64,000 nt of DNA from Sphingomonas sp. BK345 (GCF_014193845.1 NZ_JACHZX010000003.1:744001-808000), one strand, 5' to 3'; positions 51,763-61,335 are shown, counted from the stretch's first letter. Notes: generated by a model not told the origin, from the sequence alone. Program-made: numbers and translations.

Positions 51763-52157
51763 GGCGCGGCGCGGCGCTGCTGGCGCTGTGGTGCGCGGTG
51801 CCGGCGGTGGCACAGACCGCGCTGCCCCCGTTGGCTTACACCCAGCTGCGCGACCCCGAGCAGGAGCGCCAGGCGCGCGCGCTGATGGAGACGCTGCGCT
51901 GCCTCGTCTGCCAGGGCCAGTCGATCGCGGACAGCGACGCCGACATGGCGGGCGAGATGCGGGCGCTGGTGCGCCAGCGTGTCGCTTCCGGGGAGTCGCC
52001 GCGCGCGGTGCGCGACTGGCTGATCGCACGCTACGGCGACTACGTCAGCTACGACCCGCCGGTGTCGCGCGCGACGCTGCCGCTGTGGCTGGCGCCGCTG
52101 CTGCTGCTCGTCGTCGGCGTGGTGGTGGCGCGCGGCTCGTTCCGGCGGGGGCGATAG
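51759..52157 (+). CDS. ccmH: Cytochrome c-type biogenesis protein CcmH
   Basis: 132 residues. After a signal peptide, the CxxC motif is LRCLVCQGQSIADSDADMA, followed by VRDWLIARYGDYVSYDPP and a C-terminal membrane helix. It acts with CcmF and CcmG in apocytochrome reduction and heme ligation. This is the short form; the TPR part (CcmI) that often follows is not seen downstream. GTG 51759 overlaps the ccmG stop. Confidence 0.93.
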   Translation: MRRGAALLALWCAVPAVAQTALPPLAYTQLRDPEQERQARALMETLRCLVCQGQSIADSDADMAGEMRALVRQRVASGESPRAVRDWLIARYGDYVSYDPPVSRATLPLWLAPLLLLVVGVVVARGSFRRGR

Positions 52158-52257
52158 CGGCGAGGCGAGGCTGCGGGCAGCCGAGGAGGGCAAAAGTCGG
52201 CCACTTCGCATGGGTCGTGCATGTGAGCGCGCGCACGACATCGACGCCCTTCATCGT

Positions 52258-52352
52258 GTTCCCGCGCACGCGGGAACCCAGAGCCATGATGAACAACGGA
52301 TCGATATGTCCATGACCCTGGTCTCCCGCGTGCGCGGGAGACCAGGGTCATG
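52258..52352. repeat. Two intergenic palindromes downstream of ccmH
   Basis: The first, 52258-52277, has arms GTTCCCGCG and CGCGGGAAC with a 2-base centre. The second, 52311-52352, has perfect 20-base arms (52311-52330 and 52333-52352) with centre TG. Both share the CCCGCG/CGCGGG core of dispersed sphingomonad repeats. They may also terminate the ccm transcript and the opposite-strand gene ending at 52383. Confidence 0.65.
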
Positions 52353-52382
52353 CAGCGGTGGGCCGTTCGGCCGCTGCCGTGA

Positions 52383-53039
52383 TCACACCGAGATCGAGCG
52401 GCGCACCGCGGCGGGGCGGTGCGTGTCGCGCTCGCGGACATGCGCCAGCCCGCATTTCAGCCACTCCTCGGGGAACGGTTTGCCGTTCTTCTCGAAATCC
52501 TTGAACACGCCGCGCAAGTAGCTCTCGGTGATGTCGCCGACCAGAAGGCCGAGCGAACGATCGGTCTCGATGCGGTCGGCCAGCTTCATTATTATCTTAG
52601 AGACTTCATAAGGCGGTGGGTTGCCGTCATCGTCGAGGACCGTGGTTGTTCCATCCATGACGACGAAATTGTAGCCGGTGGCCGCCTTGATCGTGTCGAT
52701 ATCGTCCTGAGTGAAGCCGTTGAGAAAGCCGCGCCCAGTGGGCTGCAGGGGGTGAGAGATGGCTGCTTTCATGTGTTTCGCCATCCACTGCTCTTCGGTG
52801 AGAGGCGGGTTGGTGCCAGTGGGGACATCGATATTGAGAAAGCGCAGGAGCCGGGGCGCGTCCTGGGGGATCAGCAGATTGCCGAGCCGCCCCGCGCGTT
52901 CCTCCACGGGGGTTGTGAGGTTTCTCGCTGCCGAAGCGGCATCTTCTCTCTGACGTGCGAGCACGACGGGCGCAACTATCAGATTGGTTTTTTGATGTGA
53001 GGTGTCGTAAAGTCGGAGCGAAAGAGGCATAATTTGCAT
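52383..53039 (-). CDS. Hypothetical protein in lower-GC islet
   Basis: 218 residues, soluble, no signal peptide or membrane segment. Visible features are PLSLRLYDTSHQKTNLIV at the start, EERAGRLGNLLIPQDAPRLLRFLNIDVPTG, and a charged helical C-terminal half (DRIETDRSLGLLVGDITESYLRGVFKDFEKNG). No family recognised. ATG 53039 was chosen because GGAAGAG lies seven bases upstream; an in-frame extension adds 18 residues. The base composition is clearly lower in GC than the neighbours. It may be regulated with the secreted protein upstream (53120-53557), from which a hairpin separates it. Confidence 0.6.
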   Translation of the reverse strand: MQIMPLSLRLYDTSHQKTNLIVAPVVLARQREDAASAARNLTTPVEERAGRLGNLLIPQDAPRLLRFLNIDVPTGTNPPLTEEQWMAKHMKAAISHPLQPTGRGFLNGFTQDDIDTIKAATGYNFVVMDGTTTVLDDDGNPPPYEVSKIIMKLADRIETDRSLGLLVGDITESYLRGVFKDFEKNGKPFPEEWLKCGLAHVRERDTHRPAAVRRSISV

Positions 53040-53072
53040 CGAAAACTCTTCCTTACTTTCCTTAGGGAATGT

Positions 53073-53104
53073 CATGCCGCGGGAAATAACCATCCCGCGG
53101 CATG
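53073..53104. terminator. Hairpin between the two islet genes
   Basis: Perfect 12-base arms CATGCCGCGGGA and TCCCGCGGCATG around an 8-base loop, just after the stop of the secreted-protein gene (minus strand) and before the hypothetical gene. Possible terminator/attenuator; there is no strong T-run. Confidence 0.55.
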
Positions 53105-53119
53105 ATATAACAGAATAGA

Positions 53120-53557
53120 TCAGTAGTAGATTTCAATGTGAGTACTTTGTCTGGATGTGTAGTTAGTCTGAAAACGCTGATAGGTGTCGGTCACTATCTG
53201 TATCTTAAGGTAGAACTTCGTTGTTGGTCTCCATCCGGCGAAAACGCTGGTATTTCCCTTATACCCAGTGTTATATGGAGAGCACTGCTCCTGCCCGTTG
53301 TCTTTGCTGCAAAGCTTCGCTTTGATTGAGTCGCTGCTTAGTCCGTAATTTCCAATGGACCAAGTCACGTGATCAATTGAGCCACTGCTTGGCACGCCAC
53401 TTGGCGCGCTGGTGGTCTCGGTATCGAAATCGTCGTTCGAATCTCCGATAGGTGGTGTGCTAACATCCGAACCATAGCTGGCGGAGATACTTGCCATGGC
53501 CGGCGTCGCCGCCAGGGACAGGGCCGCTGCCATAACGATCATCATGCTGTGCTTCAC
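53120..53557 (-). CDS. Secreted protein, FlhE-like pattern (tentative)
   Basis: 145 residues with signal peptide MIVMAAALSLAATPAMA. The mature part has IDHVTWSIGNYGLSSDSIKAKLC-x8-C, then NTSVFAGWRPTTKFYLKIQI and a C-terminal strand ending HIEIYY. The order of a W-containing strand, LC...C, F-A-G and a terminal Y-rich strand resembles FlhE-type periplasmic proteins, but the match is by eye and weak. GTG 53557 has AAGG five bases upstream. Low GC compared with its surroundings suggests recent acquisition. Confidence 0.5.
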   Translation of the reverse strand: MKHSMMIVMAAALSLAATPAMASISASYGSDVSTPPIGDSNDDFDTETTSAPSGVPSSGSIDHVTWSIGNYGLSSDSIKAKLCSKDNGQEQCSPYNTGYKGNTSVFAGWRPTTKFYLKIQIVTDTYQRFQTNYTSRQSTHIEIYY

Positions 53558-53617
53558 GTGCGCCTTCGTTGCGAGAAGGGTGTGACATCGAGCGGGAGCG
53601 GCGGTGCCTCGTCCCAC

Positions 53618-53854
53618 TCAGTCTCATTTTAGGGCGGGCGCGCGGTTCAGGGGGGGGCGCTCTTGAGAATAGCTCTCAGATCGGCGTAATCGACCTAACC
53701 CTCTGGCGCGAAGAGAGATCGCGCGCCGTCACTCGCGTGACTTCCCAAACGGCGTACCCCGCCCGCCCTATCGCGCGCGCCCAACCCCAACTTGCGGAGG
53801 ATCGCGCTTATTCTTGCTGGTCGCGGCGCGCGCGCCACGCCACATAAGGCGCCC
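53618..53854. other. Intergenic region upstream of cysQ
   Basis: Divergent promoter region for the islet (minus) and cysQ-cysD-cysNC (plus). No operator recognised. GC returns to the level of the surroundings at about 53750. Confidence 0.4.
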
Positions 53855-54673
53855 ATGACCGACATCACCGACCGTCCCGCGCTGCTCGCCGCGATCGTCG
53901 CGCTCGCCGAGGCGGGGGGCGATATCGTATGGCGTCACTTCACCGCCGGCTGCGCGGTAATGCACAAGAGCGACGAGAGCCCCGTCACCGCCGCCGACCG
54001 TGACGCCGAGGCAGCGATCCTCGCCGGGCTCGCGACCGTCGCCCCCGCCATCCCGGTGGTGGCCGAGGAGCAGGCCGCGGCGGGTGACATCCCCGCGGTG
54101 GCGGACGCCTTCTTCCTGGTCGACCCGCTCGACGGCACCAAGGAGTTCGTCCGCCGCGGCGACGACTTCACGGTCAATATCGCGCTGGTCGAGCGCGGCG
54201 TGCCGACGATGGGCGTGGTCTATGCTCCCGCGCGCGACACGCTCTACTGGGGCGACGTCGCGCAGGGCGCCGCCTGGACCGCGACGCGCGCGCCGGGCGG
54301 CGACCGCGGCGCGGCACAGCCAATCCGCGTCCGCCGCTGCGGCGGCAAGCCCTGCGCGGTGGCGTCCAAGAGCCACGCCATGCCGGGGCTCGACGAGTGG
54401 CTCGACGCCGGCGGGGTGAGCGAGCGCGTCGCGGTGGGCTCCAGCCTCAAGTTCGCGCTGGTGGCGTGCGGCGAGGCCGACGTCTATCCGCGCACCGGGC
54501 CGACGATGGAATGGGACACCGCCGCGGGCGACGCGGTGCTGCGCGCCGCGGGCGGGCGCACGCTCGACGTCGACGGCGCGCCCTTCACTTATGGCAAGCC
54601 GGGCTATCGCAACGCCGGCTTCGTCGCCACCGGCGGCTATCAGCCCGCGCCGCTGCGCCCTTACCTCCGCTGA
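53855..54673 (+). CDS. cysQ: 3'(2'),5'-bisphosphate nucleotidase CysQ
   Basis: 272 residues of the inositol monophosphatase-like superfamily. Metal-binding motifs: [16 protein letters not shown] and [10 protein letters not shown]. It hydrolyses PAP to AMP and phosphate, removing the product inhibitor left by sulfotransferases and PAPS reductase. ATG 53855 gives normal length. It leads the cysD-cysNC genes (13-base gap to cysD), which fits recycling of PAP in sulfate assimilation. Confidence 0.93.
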   Translation: MTDITDRPALLAAIVALAEAGGDIVWRHFTAGCAVMHKSDESPVTAADRDAEAAILAGLATVAPAIPVVAEEQAAAGDIPAVADAFFLVDPLDGTKEFVRRGDDFTVNIALVERGVPTMGVVYAPARDTLYWGDVAQGAAWTATRAPGGDRGAAQPIRVRRCGGKPCAVASKSHAMPGLDEWLDAGGVSERVAVGSSLKFALVACGEADVYPRTGPTMEWDTAAGDAVLRAAGGRTLDVDGAPFTYGKPGYRNAGFVATGGYQPAPLRPYLR

Positions 54674-54686
54674 GAGCCGCCCGACG

Positions 54687-55583
54687 ATGACGCTGACCCA
54701 CCTCGACCGGCTCGAGGCCGAGAGCATCCATATCCTGCGCGAGGTGGTCGCGGTCGCGGAGCGGCCGGTGATGCTCTACTCGATCGGCAAGGACAGCGCG
54801 GTGATGCTCCATCTCGCGCGCAAGGCTTTCTATCCCGCGCCGCCGCCGTTCCCGCTGCTCCACGTCGACACGACGTGGAAGTTCCAGGCGATGTACGCGC
54901 TGCGCGACCGTGCCGCGCGCGAGGCGGGGATGGAGCTGATCGTCCACCGCAACCCCGAGGCGCTGGCGCGCGGGATCAACCCGTTCGATCACGGCGCGCT
55001 CCACACCGAATTGTGGAAGACCGAGGGGCTCAAGCAGGCGCTCGACCTCCACCGCTTCGACGCCGCGTTCGGCGGCGCGCGCCGCGACGAGGAGAAGAGC
55101 CGCGCCAAGGAGCGCATCTTCTCGTTCCGCAGCGCGACCCACCGCTGGGATCCGAAGGCGCAGCGTCCCGAACTCTGGCAGCTCTACAATGCGCGCCACG
55201 CCAAGGGGGAGAGCATGCGCGTCTTCCCGATCTCCAACTGGACCGAGCTCGACGTGTGGCAATATATCGCGCGCGAGAAGATCGAGATCGTGCCGCTCTA
55301 TTTCGCCGCGCCGCGCCCGACGGTGGAGCGCGACGGGCTGCTGCTGATGGTCGACGACGAGCGCTTCCCGCTGGCGCCGGGCGAGGTGCCGGTGGAGCGC
55401 TCGATCCGCTTCCGCACGCTCGGCTGCTATCCGCTGAGCGGCGCGGTGGAGAGCGAGGCGGCGACGCTGCACGACGTGATCCGCGAGATGCTGCTCACCA
55501 CCACCAGCGAGCGCCAGGGCCGCGCCATCGACCAGGACGCCGGCGCGAGCATGGAGCAGAAGAAGCAGCAGGGGTATTTCTGA
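54687..55583 (+). CDS. cysD: Sulfate adenylyltransferase small subunit CysD
   Basis: 298 residues. It has the PP-loop-type motif [50 protein letters not shown] and the C-terminal [17 protein letters not shown]. With CysN it makes adenosine 5'-phosphosulfate from ATP and sulfate. cysNC follows, but 295 bases away because of an inserted repeat cluster. Confidence 0.95.
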   Translation: MTLTHLDRLEAESIHILREVVAVAERPVMLYSIGKDSAVMLHLARKAFYPAPPPFPLLHVDTTWKFQAMYALRDRAAREAGMELIVHRNPEALARGINPFDHGALHTELWKTEGLKQALDLHRFDAAFGGARRDEEKSRAKERIFSFRSATHRWDPKAQRPELWQLYNARHAKGESMRVFPISNWTELDVWQYIAREKIEIVPLYFAAPRPTVERDGLLLMVDDERFPLAPGEVPVERSIRFRTLGCYPLSGAVESEAATLHDVIREMLLTTTSERQGRAIDQDAGASMEQKKQQGYF

Positions 55584-55878
55584 TGGGGCACGCCGAGATC
55601 TTCCCCGGAACGGGGAGGGGGCGTGCGGGCGAGATCGTGTCCCCCGGACACGATCTTGGCTTGCCGGGGGCAAGCCAAAGCCCGCGCGCCGCGCGAAGCG
55701 CGGTGGTGGAGGGGGGGCGCCACGAAGCGCTCGCTGCAAGGAAAGGTGAACAAGCGCGGCGCCCGTCTCTACTTCTCGTAGGCCACCGCCTGCGGAGGCC
55801 CCCCTCCACCACCCGGCTTCGCCGGGCGGTCCCCCTCCCCGTGCCGGGGAGGATCTTAGGCTCACCGGAACCCCGCGC
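55584..55878. repeat. Nested inverted repeat cluster between cysD and cysNC
   Basis: Two copies of a GC-rich repeat face each other. The outer ends are GATCTTCCCCGGAACGGGGA (from 55599) and its near-complement TCCCCGTGCCGGGGAGGATC (55836-55855); the inner ends are GGTGGTGGAGGGGGG (55702) and CCCCCCTCCACCACC (55799). The left copy is split by about 70 bases containing two perfect hairpins: AGATCGTGTCC/GGACACGATCT (55632-55656) and TTGGCTTGCC/GGCAAGCCAA (55656-55678). No ORF with protein character crosses it. Confidence 0.75.
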
Positions 55879-57786
55879 ATGACCAGCTACCAGCCCGACG
55901 CGCTGATCCGCGCCGACGTCGCCGCCTATCTCGCGCGGCACGAGGAGAAGTCGCTGCTGCGCTTCCTCACCTGCGGCTCGGTCGACGACGGCAAGTCGAC
56001 GCTGATCGGCCGACTGCTCTACGATAGCAAGCACGTCTTCGAGGACCAGCTCGCCGCGCTCGAGGACGATTCGAGGCGCGTCGGCACGCAGGGCGGCAAC
56101 ATCGACTTCGCGCTGCTGGTGGACGGGCTCGCCGCCGAGCGCGAGCAGGGCATCACGATCGACGTCGCCTATCGCTTCTTCGCCACCGAAACGCGCAAGT
56201 TCATCGTCGCCGACACGCCCGGACACGAGCAGTACACGCGCAACATGGTCACCGGTGCCTCCACCGCCGATCTCGCGGTGATCCTGGTCGACGCGCGCAA
56301 GGGCGTGCTGACGCAGACGCGGCGCCACTCCTATCTCGCGCAGCTGCTCGGCATCCGCCACGTCGTGCTGGCGATCAACAAGATGGACCTGGTCCATTAC
56401 GACCAGGGCGCGTTCGACCGCATCCGCCTGGCGTATCGCGCCTTCGCCAGCGAGATCGGCATCACCGATTTTCGCGCCATCCCGGTCTCGGGGCTGGGCG
56501 GCGACAATATCGCGACGCGCAGCACGCACATGGATTGGTATGACGGCCCGACGCTGATCGAGCACCTCGAGCAGGTGCCGGTCGACGCCGACCGCGCCGC
56601 GCGCGCGCCGTTCCGCCTGCCGGTGCAATGGGTCAACCGCCCCGACCTCGACTTCCGCGGCTTCGCGGGCACGATCGCGGGCGGCGCGGTGCGCCCCGGC
56701 GACGCGGTGCGGATCGTCCCGTCGGGGCGCACCACCACGGTCAAGCGCATCGTCGCGCTGGGCGGAGACCGCGACCGCGCCGAGGCGGGCGAGGCGGTGA
56801 CGCTGACGCTCGCTGACGAGGTCGACTGCTCGCGCGGCGACGTCATCGCCGCCGCGGACGATCCCCCCGAAGTGGCGGACCAGTTCGAGGCGACCCTGGT
56901 GTGGATGGCGGAGGAGGCGATGCTGCCGGGACGCAGCTACGCCTTCCAGCTCGCCACGCAGGCCGCCTCGGCGGTGCTGCGCCAGCCCAAATACCAGGTC
57001 AACGTCAACACGCTGGAGCAGACCGCGGCGCGCACGCTCGAGCTCAACGCGATCGGCGTGGCGACCTTGTCGCTCGACCGGCCGATCGTGTTCCAGCCCT
57101 ACGAGCAGAGCCGCGAGCTGGGCGGCTTCATCCTGATCGACAAGGCCACCAACGCCACCGTCGCGGCGGGGATGATCCGCTTCGCGCTGCGCCGCGCCAG
57201 CAACGTCCACCGCCAGCCGACCGACGTGACGCGCGAGAAGCGCGCGGCGCTCAAGAACCAGCGCCCCGCGGTGCTGTGGTTCACCGGCCTGTCCGGGGCG
57301 GGCAAGTCGACCATCGCCAATCTCGTCGAGAAGCGGCTGGCGCGGATGAACCGCCACACCTTCCTGCTCGACGGCGACAATGTGCGCCACGGGCTCAACC
57401 GCGACCTCGGCTTCACCGACGCCGACCGGGTGGAGAACATCCGCCGCATCGGCGAGGTGGCACGGCTGATGACCGACGCCGGGCTGATCGTGCTGACCGC
57501 CTTCATCTCGCCGTTCCGCGCCGAGCGCGACATGGTGCGCGCGATGCTGCCGGAGGGTGAGTTCGTCGAGGTCCATGTCGACACGTCGCTGGCGGCGGCG
57601 GAGGCGCGCGACGTCAAGGGGCTCTACGCCAAGGCGCGCGCCGGCCAGCTGGCCAACTTCACCGGGATCGACAGTCCCTATGAGCCGCCCGAGGCGCCCG
57701 AGCTGCGCGTCGACACCGCGGCGGAGAGCGCCGAAGCCGCGGCCGAGCGGATCGTGGCGTGGCTGCTGGAGCGCGAGGAGGCGTAG
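55879..57786 (+). CDS. cysNC: Bifunctional CysN/CysC: ATP sulfurylase GTPase subunit fused to APS kinase
   Basis: 635 residues. The N-terminal part (about 1-450) is the EF-Tu-like GTPase CysN: P-loop [10 protein letters not shown], switch region [23 protein letters not shown] and NKMD. The C-terminal part (about 455-635) is APS kinase: P-loop [37 protein letters not shown], then GLYAKARAG and [11 protein letters not shown]. It drives APS synthesis with GTP hydrolysis and phosphorylates APS to PAPS. It completes cysQ-cysD-cysNC. The PAPS can feed reduction or the sulfotransferase at 27218-28807. Confidence 0.95.
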   Translation: MTSYQPDALIRADVAAYLARHEEKSLLRFLTCGSVDDGKSTLIGRLLYDSKHVFEDQLAALEDDSRRVGTQGGNIDFALLVDGLAAEREQGITIDVAYRFFATETRKFIVADTPGHEQYTRNMVTGASTADLAVILVDARKGVLTQTRRHSYLAQLLGIRHVVLAINKMDLVHYDQGAFDRIRLAYRAFASEIGITDFRAIPVSGLGGDNIATRSTHMDWYDGPTLIEHLEQVPVDADRAARAPFRLPVQWVNRPDLDFRGFAGTIAGGAVRPGDAVRIVPSGRTTTVKRIVALGGDRDRAEAGEAVTLTLADEVDCSRGDVIAAADDPPEVADQFEATLVWMAEEAMLPGRSYAFQLATQAASAVLRQPKYQVNVNTLEQTAARTLELNAIGVATLSLDRPIVFQPYEQSRELGGFILIDKATNATVAAGMIRFALRRASNVHRQPTDVTREKRAALKNQRPAVLWFTGLSGAGKSTIANLVEKRLARMNRHTFLLDGDNVRHGLNRDLGFTDADRVENIRRIGEVARLMTDAGLIVLTAFISPFRAERDMVRAMLPEGEFVEVHVDTSLAAAEARDVKGLYAKARAGQLANFTGIDSPYEPPEAPELRVDTAAESAEAAAERIVAWLLEREEA

Positions 57787-57799
57787 ACGTACCTCGATC

Positions 57800-58574
57800 T
57801 CACCCCGTGATGCGTAGCGCCACACGGACGGTGCGCGGCGCGCCGGGGTAGATCCACACGCGGCTGTACGAGCTGGGGGCGTAGCGTGCGTCTAACAGAT
57901 TGTCCGCCTCGGCGCGCACGCTCCACCGCGGCGACAACGCATATTCCGCCGCCGCCTTGGCCTTCACATAGGCCGGCAGCACGACATAGTCGCGCTCGAA
58001 ACGAGCCAACCCCGAGGGTGGCGGAGGCGGCCGGGGAGAACGCCGGCGTCTTGCTGACGAGGTTGACGCGACCCGCGGGATCGATGTCGCCGAACAGCGC
58101 GCCGGCCGGGCCCTTGAGCAGTTCGACCCGCTCGGTAGTGGCGGGATCGCGGGGCGGCGCCATGCCGCGGTTGGCGAGGAAGCCGTCGACGTAATATTCG
58201 GCGCCGCCGTCGGGCGTGCCGAGGAAACCCCGGATCGCGAAATTGTCCATCACGCCGCCGCAGTTGTTCTGCTGGCTGACGCCGCTGACCAGCTCCAGCG
58301 CGTCGGACAGGCGGTAGGTGCCCGCCGCGGTGAGCAGGTCGCGCTCGATCGCGCGGCTGGCGGGCGACAGCCGCTCGGTCGCGGCGCCGGAGGAGAGCGC
58401 CGCGTCGGCGGGCGCGCGGCGCGTGCCGAGGACGACGATGTCGCCGGCGGGGGCATCCTCGGAGTCGTCGCGCTCGGCGTCGATCACTGCCGGCGGCTCG
58501 ACGGCAGGTTCGGCGGTGGCGGGAGTGACGACGAGCAGGGCGGAGGAGAGGAGGGCGGCGGGACGAAAGGTCAA
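57800..58574 (-). pseudogene. TonB-dependent receptor pseudogene with internal deletion
   Basis: The 5' part (from 58574, TTG start) encodes a signal peptide, a TonB box-like DIVVLGTRR and a plug (DALELVSGVSQQNNCGG, VELLKGPAGALFGDIDPAGRVNLVSKTP) up to ATLGVGSF. The next bases at about 58000-58010 switch frame into FERDYVVLPAYVKAKAAAEY and the normal receptor C-terminus (VRAEADNLLDARYAP, VRVALRITG, stop at 57800). The beta-barrel between, normally around 450 residues, is missing. The plug resembles ferric-siderophore receptors. A deletion pseudogene, convergent with cysNC. Confidence 0.88.
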
Positions 58575-58719
58575 AGAACTGTCCCAATATGTTGTATCAT
58601 ATTCGTTACGGAAGCGGCCGCGGGTGTTAACCGGCCACCGCGAGACCCTGCCGCCGAACGATCCCGATCAACCAATACGCCCTCGCGCCCCACTGCTTGC
58701 TCCGCTACGTCCGGCGCCC

Positions 58720-60780
58720 ATGCGCAAGCTCCTGATCCCCGCCGCCTTTCTCGCCTCCGTCCCGGCCGCGGCGCAGGATGCCCCCGCCGACGCTACTCCC
58801 GACGTGGTCGTTACCGGTCGCGGGCTCGACGAGCGCGCCGGCGACCGCGCCTTCTCGATCGTCACGATCAACCAGGACCGGCTCCGCGCCAACGCCAGCG
58901 ACCGGCTCGAGAGCGTGCTCGCCGACGTCGCCGGTCTCCAGCAGTTCCGCCGCTCCGACTCGCGCTCGGCCAACCCGACCAGCCAAGGGATCAGCCTGCG
59001 CGGGATCGGCGGTAACGCCTCGAGCCGCGCGCTGCTGCTGCTCGACGGCGTGCCGCAGACCGACCCGTTCGGCGGCTGGGTGCCGTTCCCGGCCTATGCC
59101 ACCGACCGGCTCGGCCGCGTGCGTGTGACGCGCGGCGGCGGCAGCGGCTATCTCGGCGCGGGCGCGCTGGCGGGGACGGTCGAGCTGGAGAGCGCCGACC
59201 CGCGCCAGCTCGCCCCGGTGATGGCGTCGGTCGCTTATGGCAGCCGCGATTCAGTCGACGCCAGCGCCTCGGCGACGCTCACCAGCGGCGTGGGCTTCGC
59301 CACGATCTCGGGCGCGTACCAGCGCGGCGATGGCTTCACCCCGACGGTACGCGAAGACCGCGGAGCGGCCGACCGGCCCGCGCCCTATGAGCAGGCCTCC
59401 GGTGCGGTGCGCGGCGTGATCGCGCTGGCGCCCGCGATCGAGCTCCAGGCCAATGTCTCCGCCTTCACCGACACGCGCGAGCGCGGCACCGCCTTCACCG
59501 ACAATCGCAGCGAGGGCGCCGACGCCAGCCTGCGCCTGGTCGGGCGTGGGCGATGGGGCTTCACCGCGCTGGCCTATCTCCAGACGCGCGCCTTTGCCTC
59601 GCGCTTCGCCAGCGTCGACGCCGCGCGCACCCGCGCCACCGAGACGCTCAACCAATATAATACGCCCGCGACCGGCACCGGCGCGCGGCTCGAGATCGTG
59701 CCGCCGGTGGGCGAGGGGCGCGAGCTGCGGCTCGGCGCGGAGTGGCGCGACGTCAGCGGGCGGACGCAGGAGCTGTACACCTTCGTCAACGCCGCGCCGA
59801 CGCGCCGCCGCGTCGCCGGCGGCGACCAGCGCACGCTCGGCGCCTTCGCCGACGCCAGCGCGACGCTCGGCACGCTGACGCTCACCGCTGGCGGGCGGGT
59901 CGACTGGTGGACGATCGACAATGGCTTCCTGCGCGAGACCCCGCTGGCGGCGGGCGCGGCGCTGACCGACGCGCGCTTCGCCGACCGCAGCGGCAGCGAG
60001 GCCACCGGGCGCGTCGGCGCCGCCTGGGCGCCGGTGAGCGCGGTGACGTTCCGCGCGGCGGGCTATCGTGGCTGGCGGCTGCCGACGCTCAACGAACTCT
60101 ACCGCCCGTTCCGCGTCGGCGCCGACGCCACCGCGGCCAATGCCGCGCTGTCGCCCGAGACGCTCACCGGCGTCGACGGCGGCGTGACGGTGACGCCGCT
60201 CGGCGGCGTGGCGCTGACCGCCACCGTCTTCTGGAACCGGCTCGACGACGCCATCGCCAACGTCACCGCTGGCAACGGCCCGGGGACCTTCCCCGGGGTC
60301 GGCTTCGTCGCGGGAGCGTATCGCGTGCGCCAGAACCTCGACTCGATCCGCTCGCGCGGGGTGGAGCTCGACGCGCGCTGGACGCTCGGTGAGGTGACCG
60401 CCTCGGGCTCATGGAGCCACGTCGACCCGCGCGTGTCGGCGAGCGGCGCAGCGGCCGCGCTCGACGGGCTGCGCCCGGCACAGACGCCGCTCGACCAGCT
60501 TTCCGCGACGCTCGGCTGGCGGCGCGACCGGCTCGCCGCGTCGGCGACACTACGCCATGTCGCGCGCCAGTTCGAGGACGACCAGAACCTGCGCGCGCTG
60601 GCGCCGGCGACCACGCTCGACGGCTATCTCGCGCTGCCGCTGACGCGGGCGATCGCGGTGGAGGCGCGCGCGGAGAACCTCTTCGACGAGCGTGTCGAGG
60701 CCGGGATCAGCGGCGCCGACGTGGTCGAGCGTGCGGCGCCGCGGACCTTATGGCTGGGGCTGCGCTTCCGCGGGGGATGA
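58720..60780 (+). CDS. TonB-dependent receptor (BtuB/vitamin-like size)
   Basis: 686 residues. A short signal peptide (MRKLLIPAAFLASVPAAA) is followed by DVVVTGRGLDERAGDRAFSIVTI as TonB-box region and a plug with LESVLADVAGLQQFRRSDSRSANPTSQGISLRGIGGNASSRALLLLDGVPQTDPFGGW. The barrel ends LWLGLRFRG. Length and plug resemble small-ligand receptors (metal chelates, cobalamin-type) more than polysaccharide receptors. Divergent from the receptor pseudogene, with a 145-base promoter gap that contains an AT-rich stretch at about 58585-58610. Ligand unknown. Confidence 0.9.
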   Translation: MRKLLIPAAFLASVPAAAQDAPADATPDVVVTGRGLDERAGDRAFSIVTINQDRLRANASDRLESVLADVAGLQQFRRSDSRSANPTSQGISLRGIGGNASSRALLLLDGVPQTDPFGGWVPFPAYATDRLGRVRVTRGGGSGYLGAGALAGTVELESADPRQLAPVMASVAYGSRDSVDASASATLTSGVGFATISGAYQRGDGFTPTVREDRGAADRPAPYEQASGAVRGVIALAPAIELQANVSAFTDTRERGTAFTDNRSEGADASLRLVGRGRWGFTALAYLQTRAFASRFASVDAARTRATETLNQYNTPATGTGARLEIVPPVGEGRELRLGAEWRDVSGRTQELYTFVNAAPTRRRVAGGDQRTLGAFADASATLGTLTLTAGGRVDWWTIDNGFLRETPLAAGAALTDARFADRSGSEATGRVGAAWAPVSAVTFRAAGYRGWRLPTLNELYRPFRVGADATAANAALSPETLTGVDGGVTVTPLGGVALTATVFWNRLDDAIANVTAGNGPGTFPGVGFVAGAYRVRQNLDSIRSRGVELDARWTLGEVTASGSWSHVDPRVSASGAAAALDGLRPAQTPLDQLSATLGWRRDRLAASATLRHVARQFEDDQNLRALAPATTLDGYLALPLTRAIAVEARAENLFDERVEAGISGADVVERAAPRTLWLGLRFRGG

Positions 60781-60844
60781 GGCGGTTCTCCGAGGAGCAG
60801 GTGACGCAATCCTCGCGCCGTGTCCTCGGACAGGACCCATTTTC

Positions 60845-60950
60845 ACGCTCCCCTTCCCTTCAGGGGAAGGGCTGGAGGTGGGGCCTACCCGCGGACGGTC
60901 GCTCGCGGCGACGCCCCCCGACTCTCCCCTGAAGGGGAGGAAGAGCAATC
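60845..60950. repeat. GC-rich inverted repeat after the TonB receptor
   Basis: CTCCCCTTCCCTTCAGGGGA (from about 60849) and CTCTCCCCTGAAGGGGAGGA (from about 60923) enclose a spacer of about 55 bases. Each has an internal CCCCTGAAGGGG-type hairpin. It is similar in style to the cysD-cysNC repeats and probably a dispersed intergenic element; it may terminate the receptor transcript. Confidence 0.6.
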
Positions 60951-60966
60951 CCCCTCCGCGCACGCC

Positions 60967-61335
60967 TCACCCCGTCACGATCATCCCGTCGCGCACCGTC
61001 ACCGGCCAGGTGGCCAGCCGCGCGCCCACGCACGGCCCCGCGACGCAGACGCCGTCCTCCACGCCGAACAGCGCGCCGTGCCACGCACAGCGCACGTGTC
61101 CCGCGGCGACATAATCGTCGAGCCGCTGCGCCAGCGGCAGCCCGGCATGCGGGCAACGGTCGACATAGCCGAACACCGCGTCGCCGCGTCGCACCACGAA
61201 GCCGTGGAACCGCCCCGCGCGCAGCTGGAGCACGAAGTTGCGCGCGGCGCCGTCCTTGATCGCGGTGAGCGGCGCGAGCGTCACCCCCGGCGGCGTCGCC
61301 TCTACGCGCGCGCCCGCTGGCGCTCCCTCGCTCAT
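60967..61335 (-). CDS. Small Rieske [2Fe-2S] protein linked to hmgA
   Basis: 122 residues. The Rieske ligands are C-x-H in [10 protein letters not shown] and C-x2-H in [14 protein letters not shown], spaced as in ferredoxin-type Rieske proteins. ATG 61335 overlaps the hmgA stop by four bases (ATGA), so it is translationally coupled to homogentisate dioxygenase. It may act as an electron donor or protective reductant; homogentisate dioxygenase itself does not need one, so its role is open. There is no signal peptide. Confidence 0.88.
   Translation of the reverse strand: MSEGAPAGARVEATPPGVTLAPLTAIKDGAARNFVLQLRAGRFHGFVVRRGDAVFGYVDRCPHAGLPLAQRLDDYVAAGHVRCAWHGALFGVEDGVCVAGPCVGARLATWPVTVRDGMIVTG

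Noticed and set aside
52258..52352. Palindromes considered as a CRISPR array or attachment site
   Set aside because: Only two different palindromes with no regular spacing or spacers, and no tRNA or integrase; they fit dispersed intergenic repeats.
55495..57825. Long minus-strand frame opposite cysNC
   Set aside because: Antisense to a conserved bifunctional enzyme with all motifs in place; no family pattern in the antisense product.
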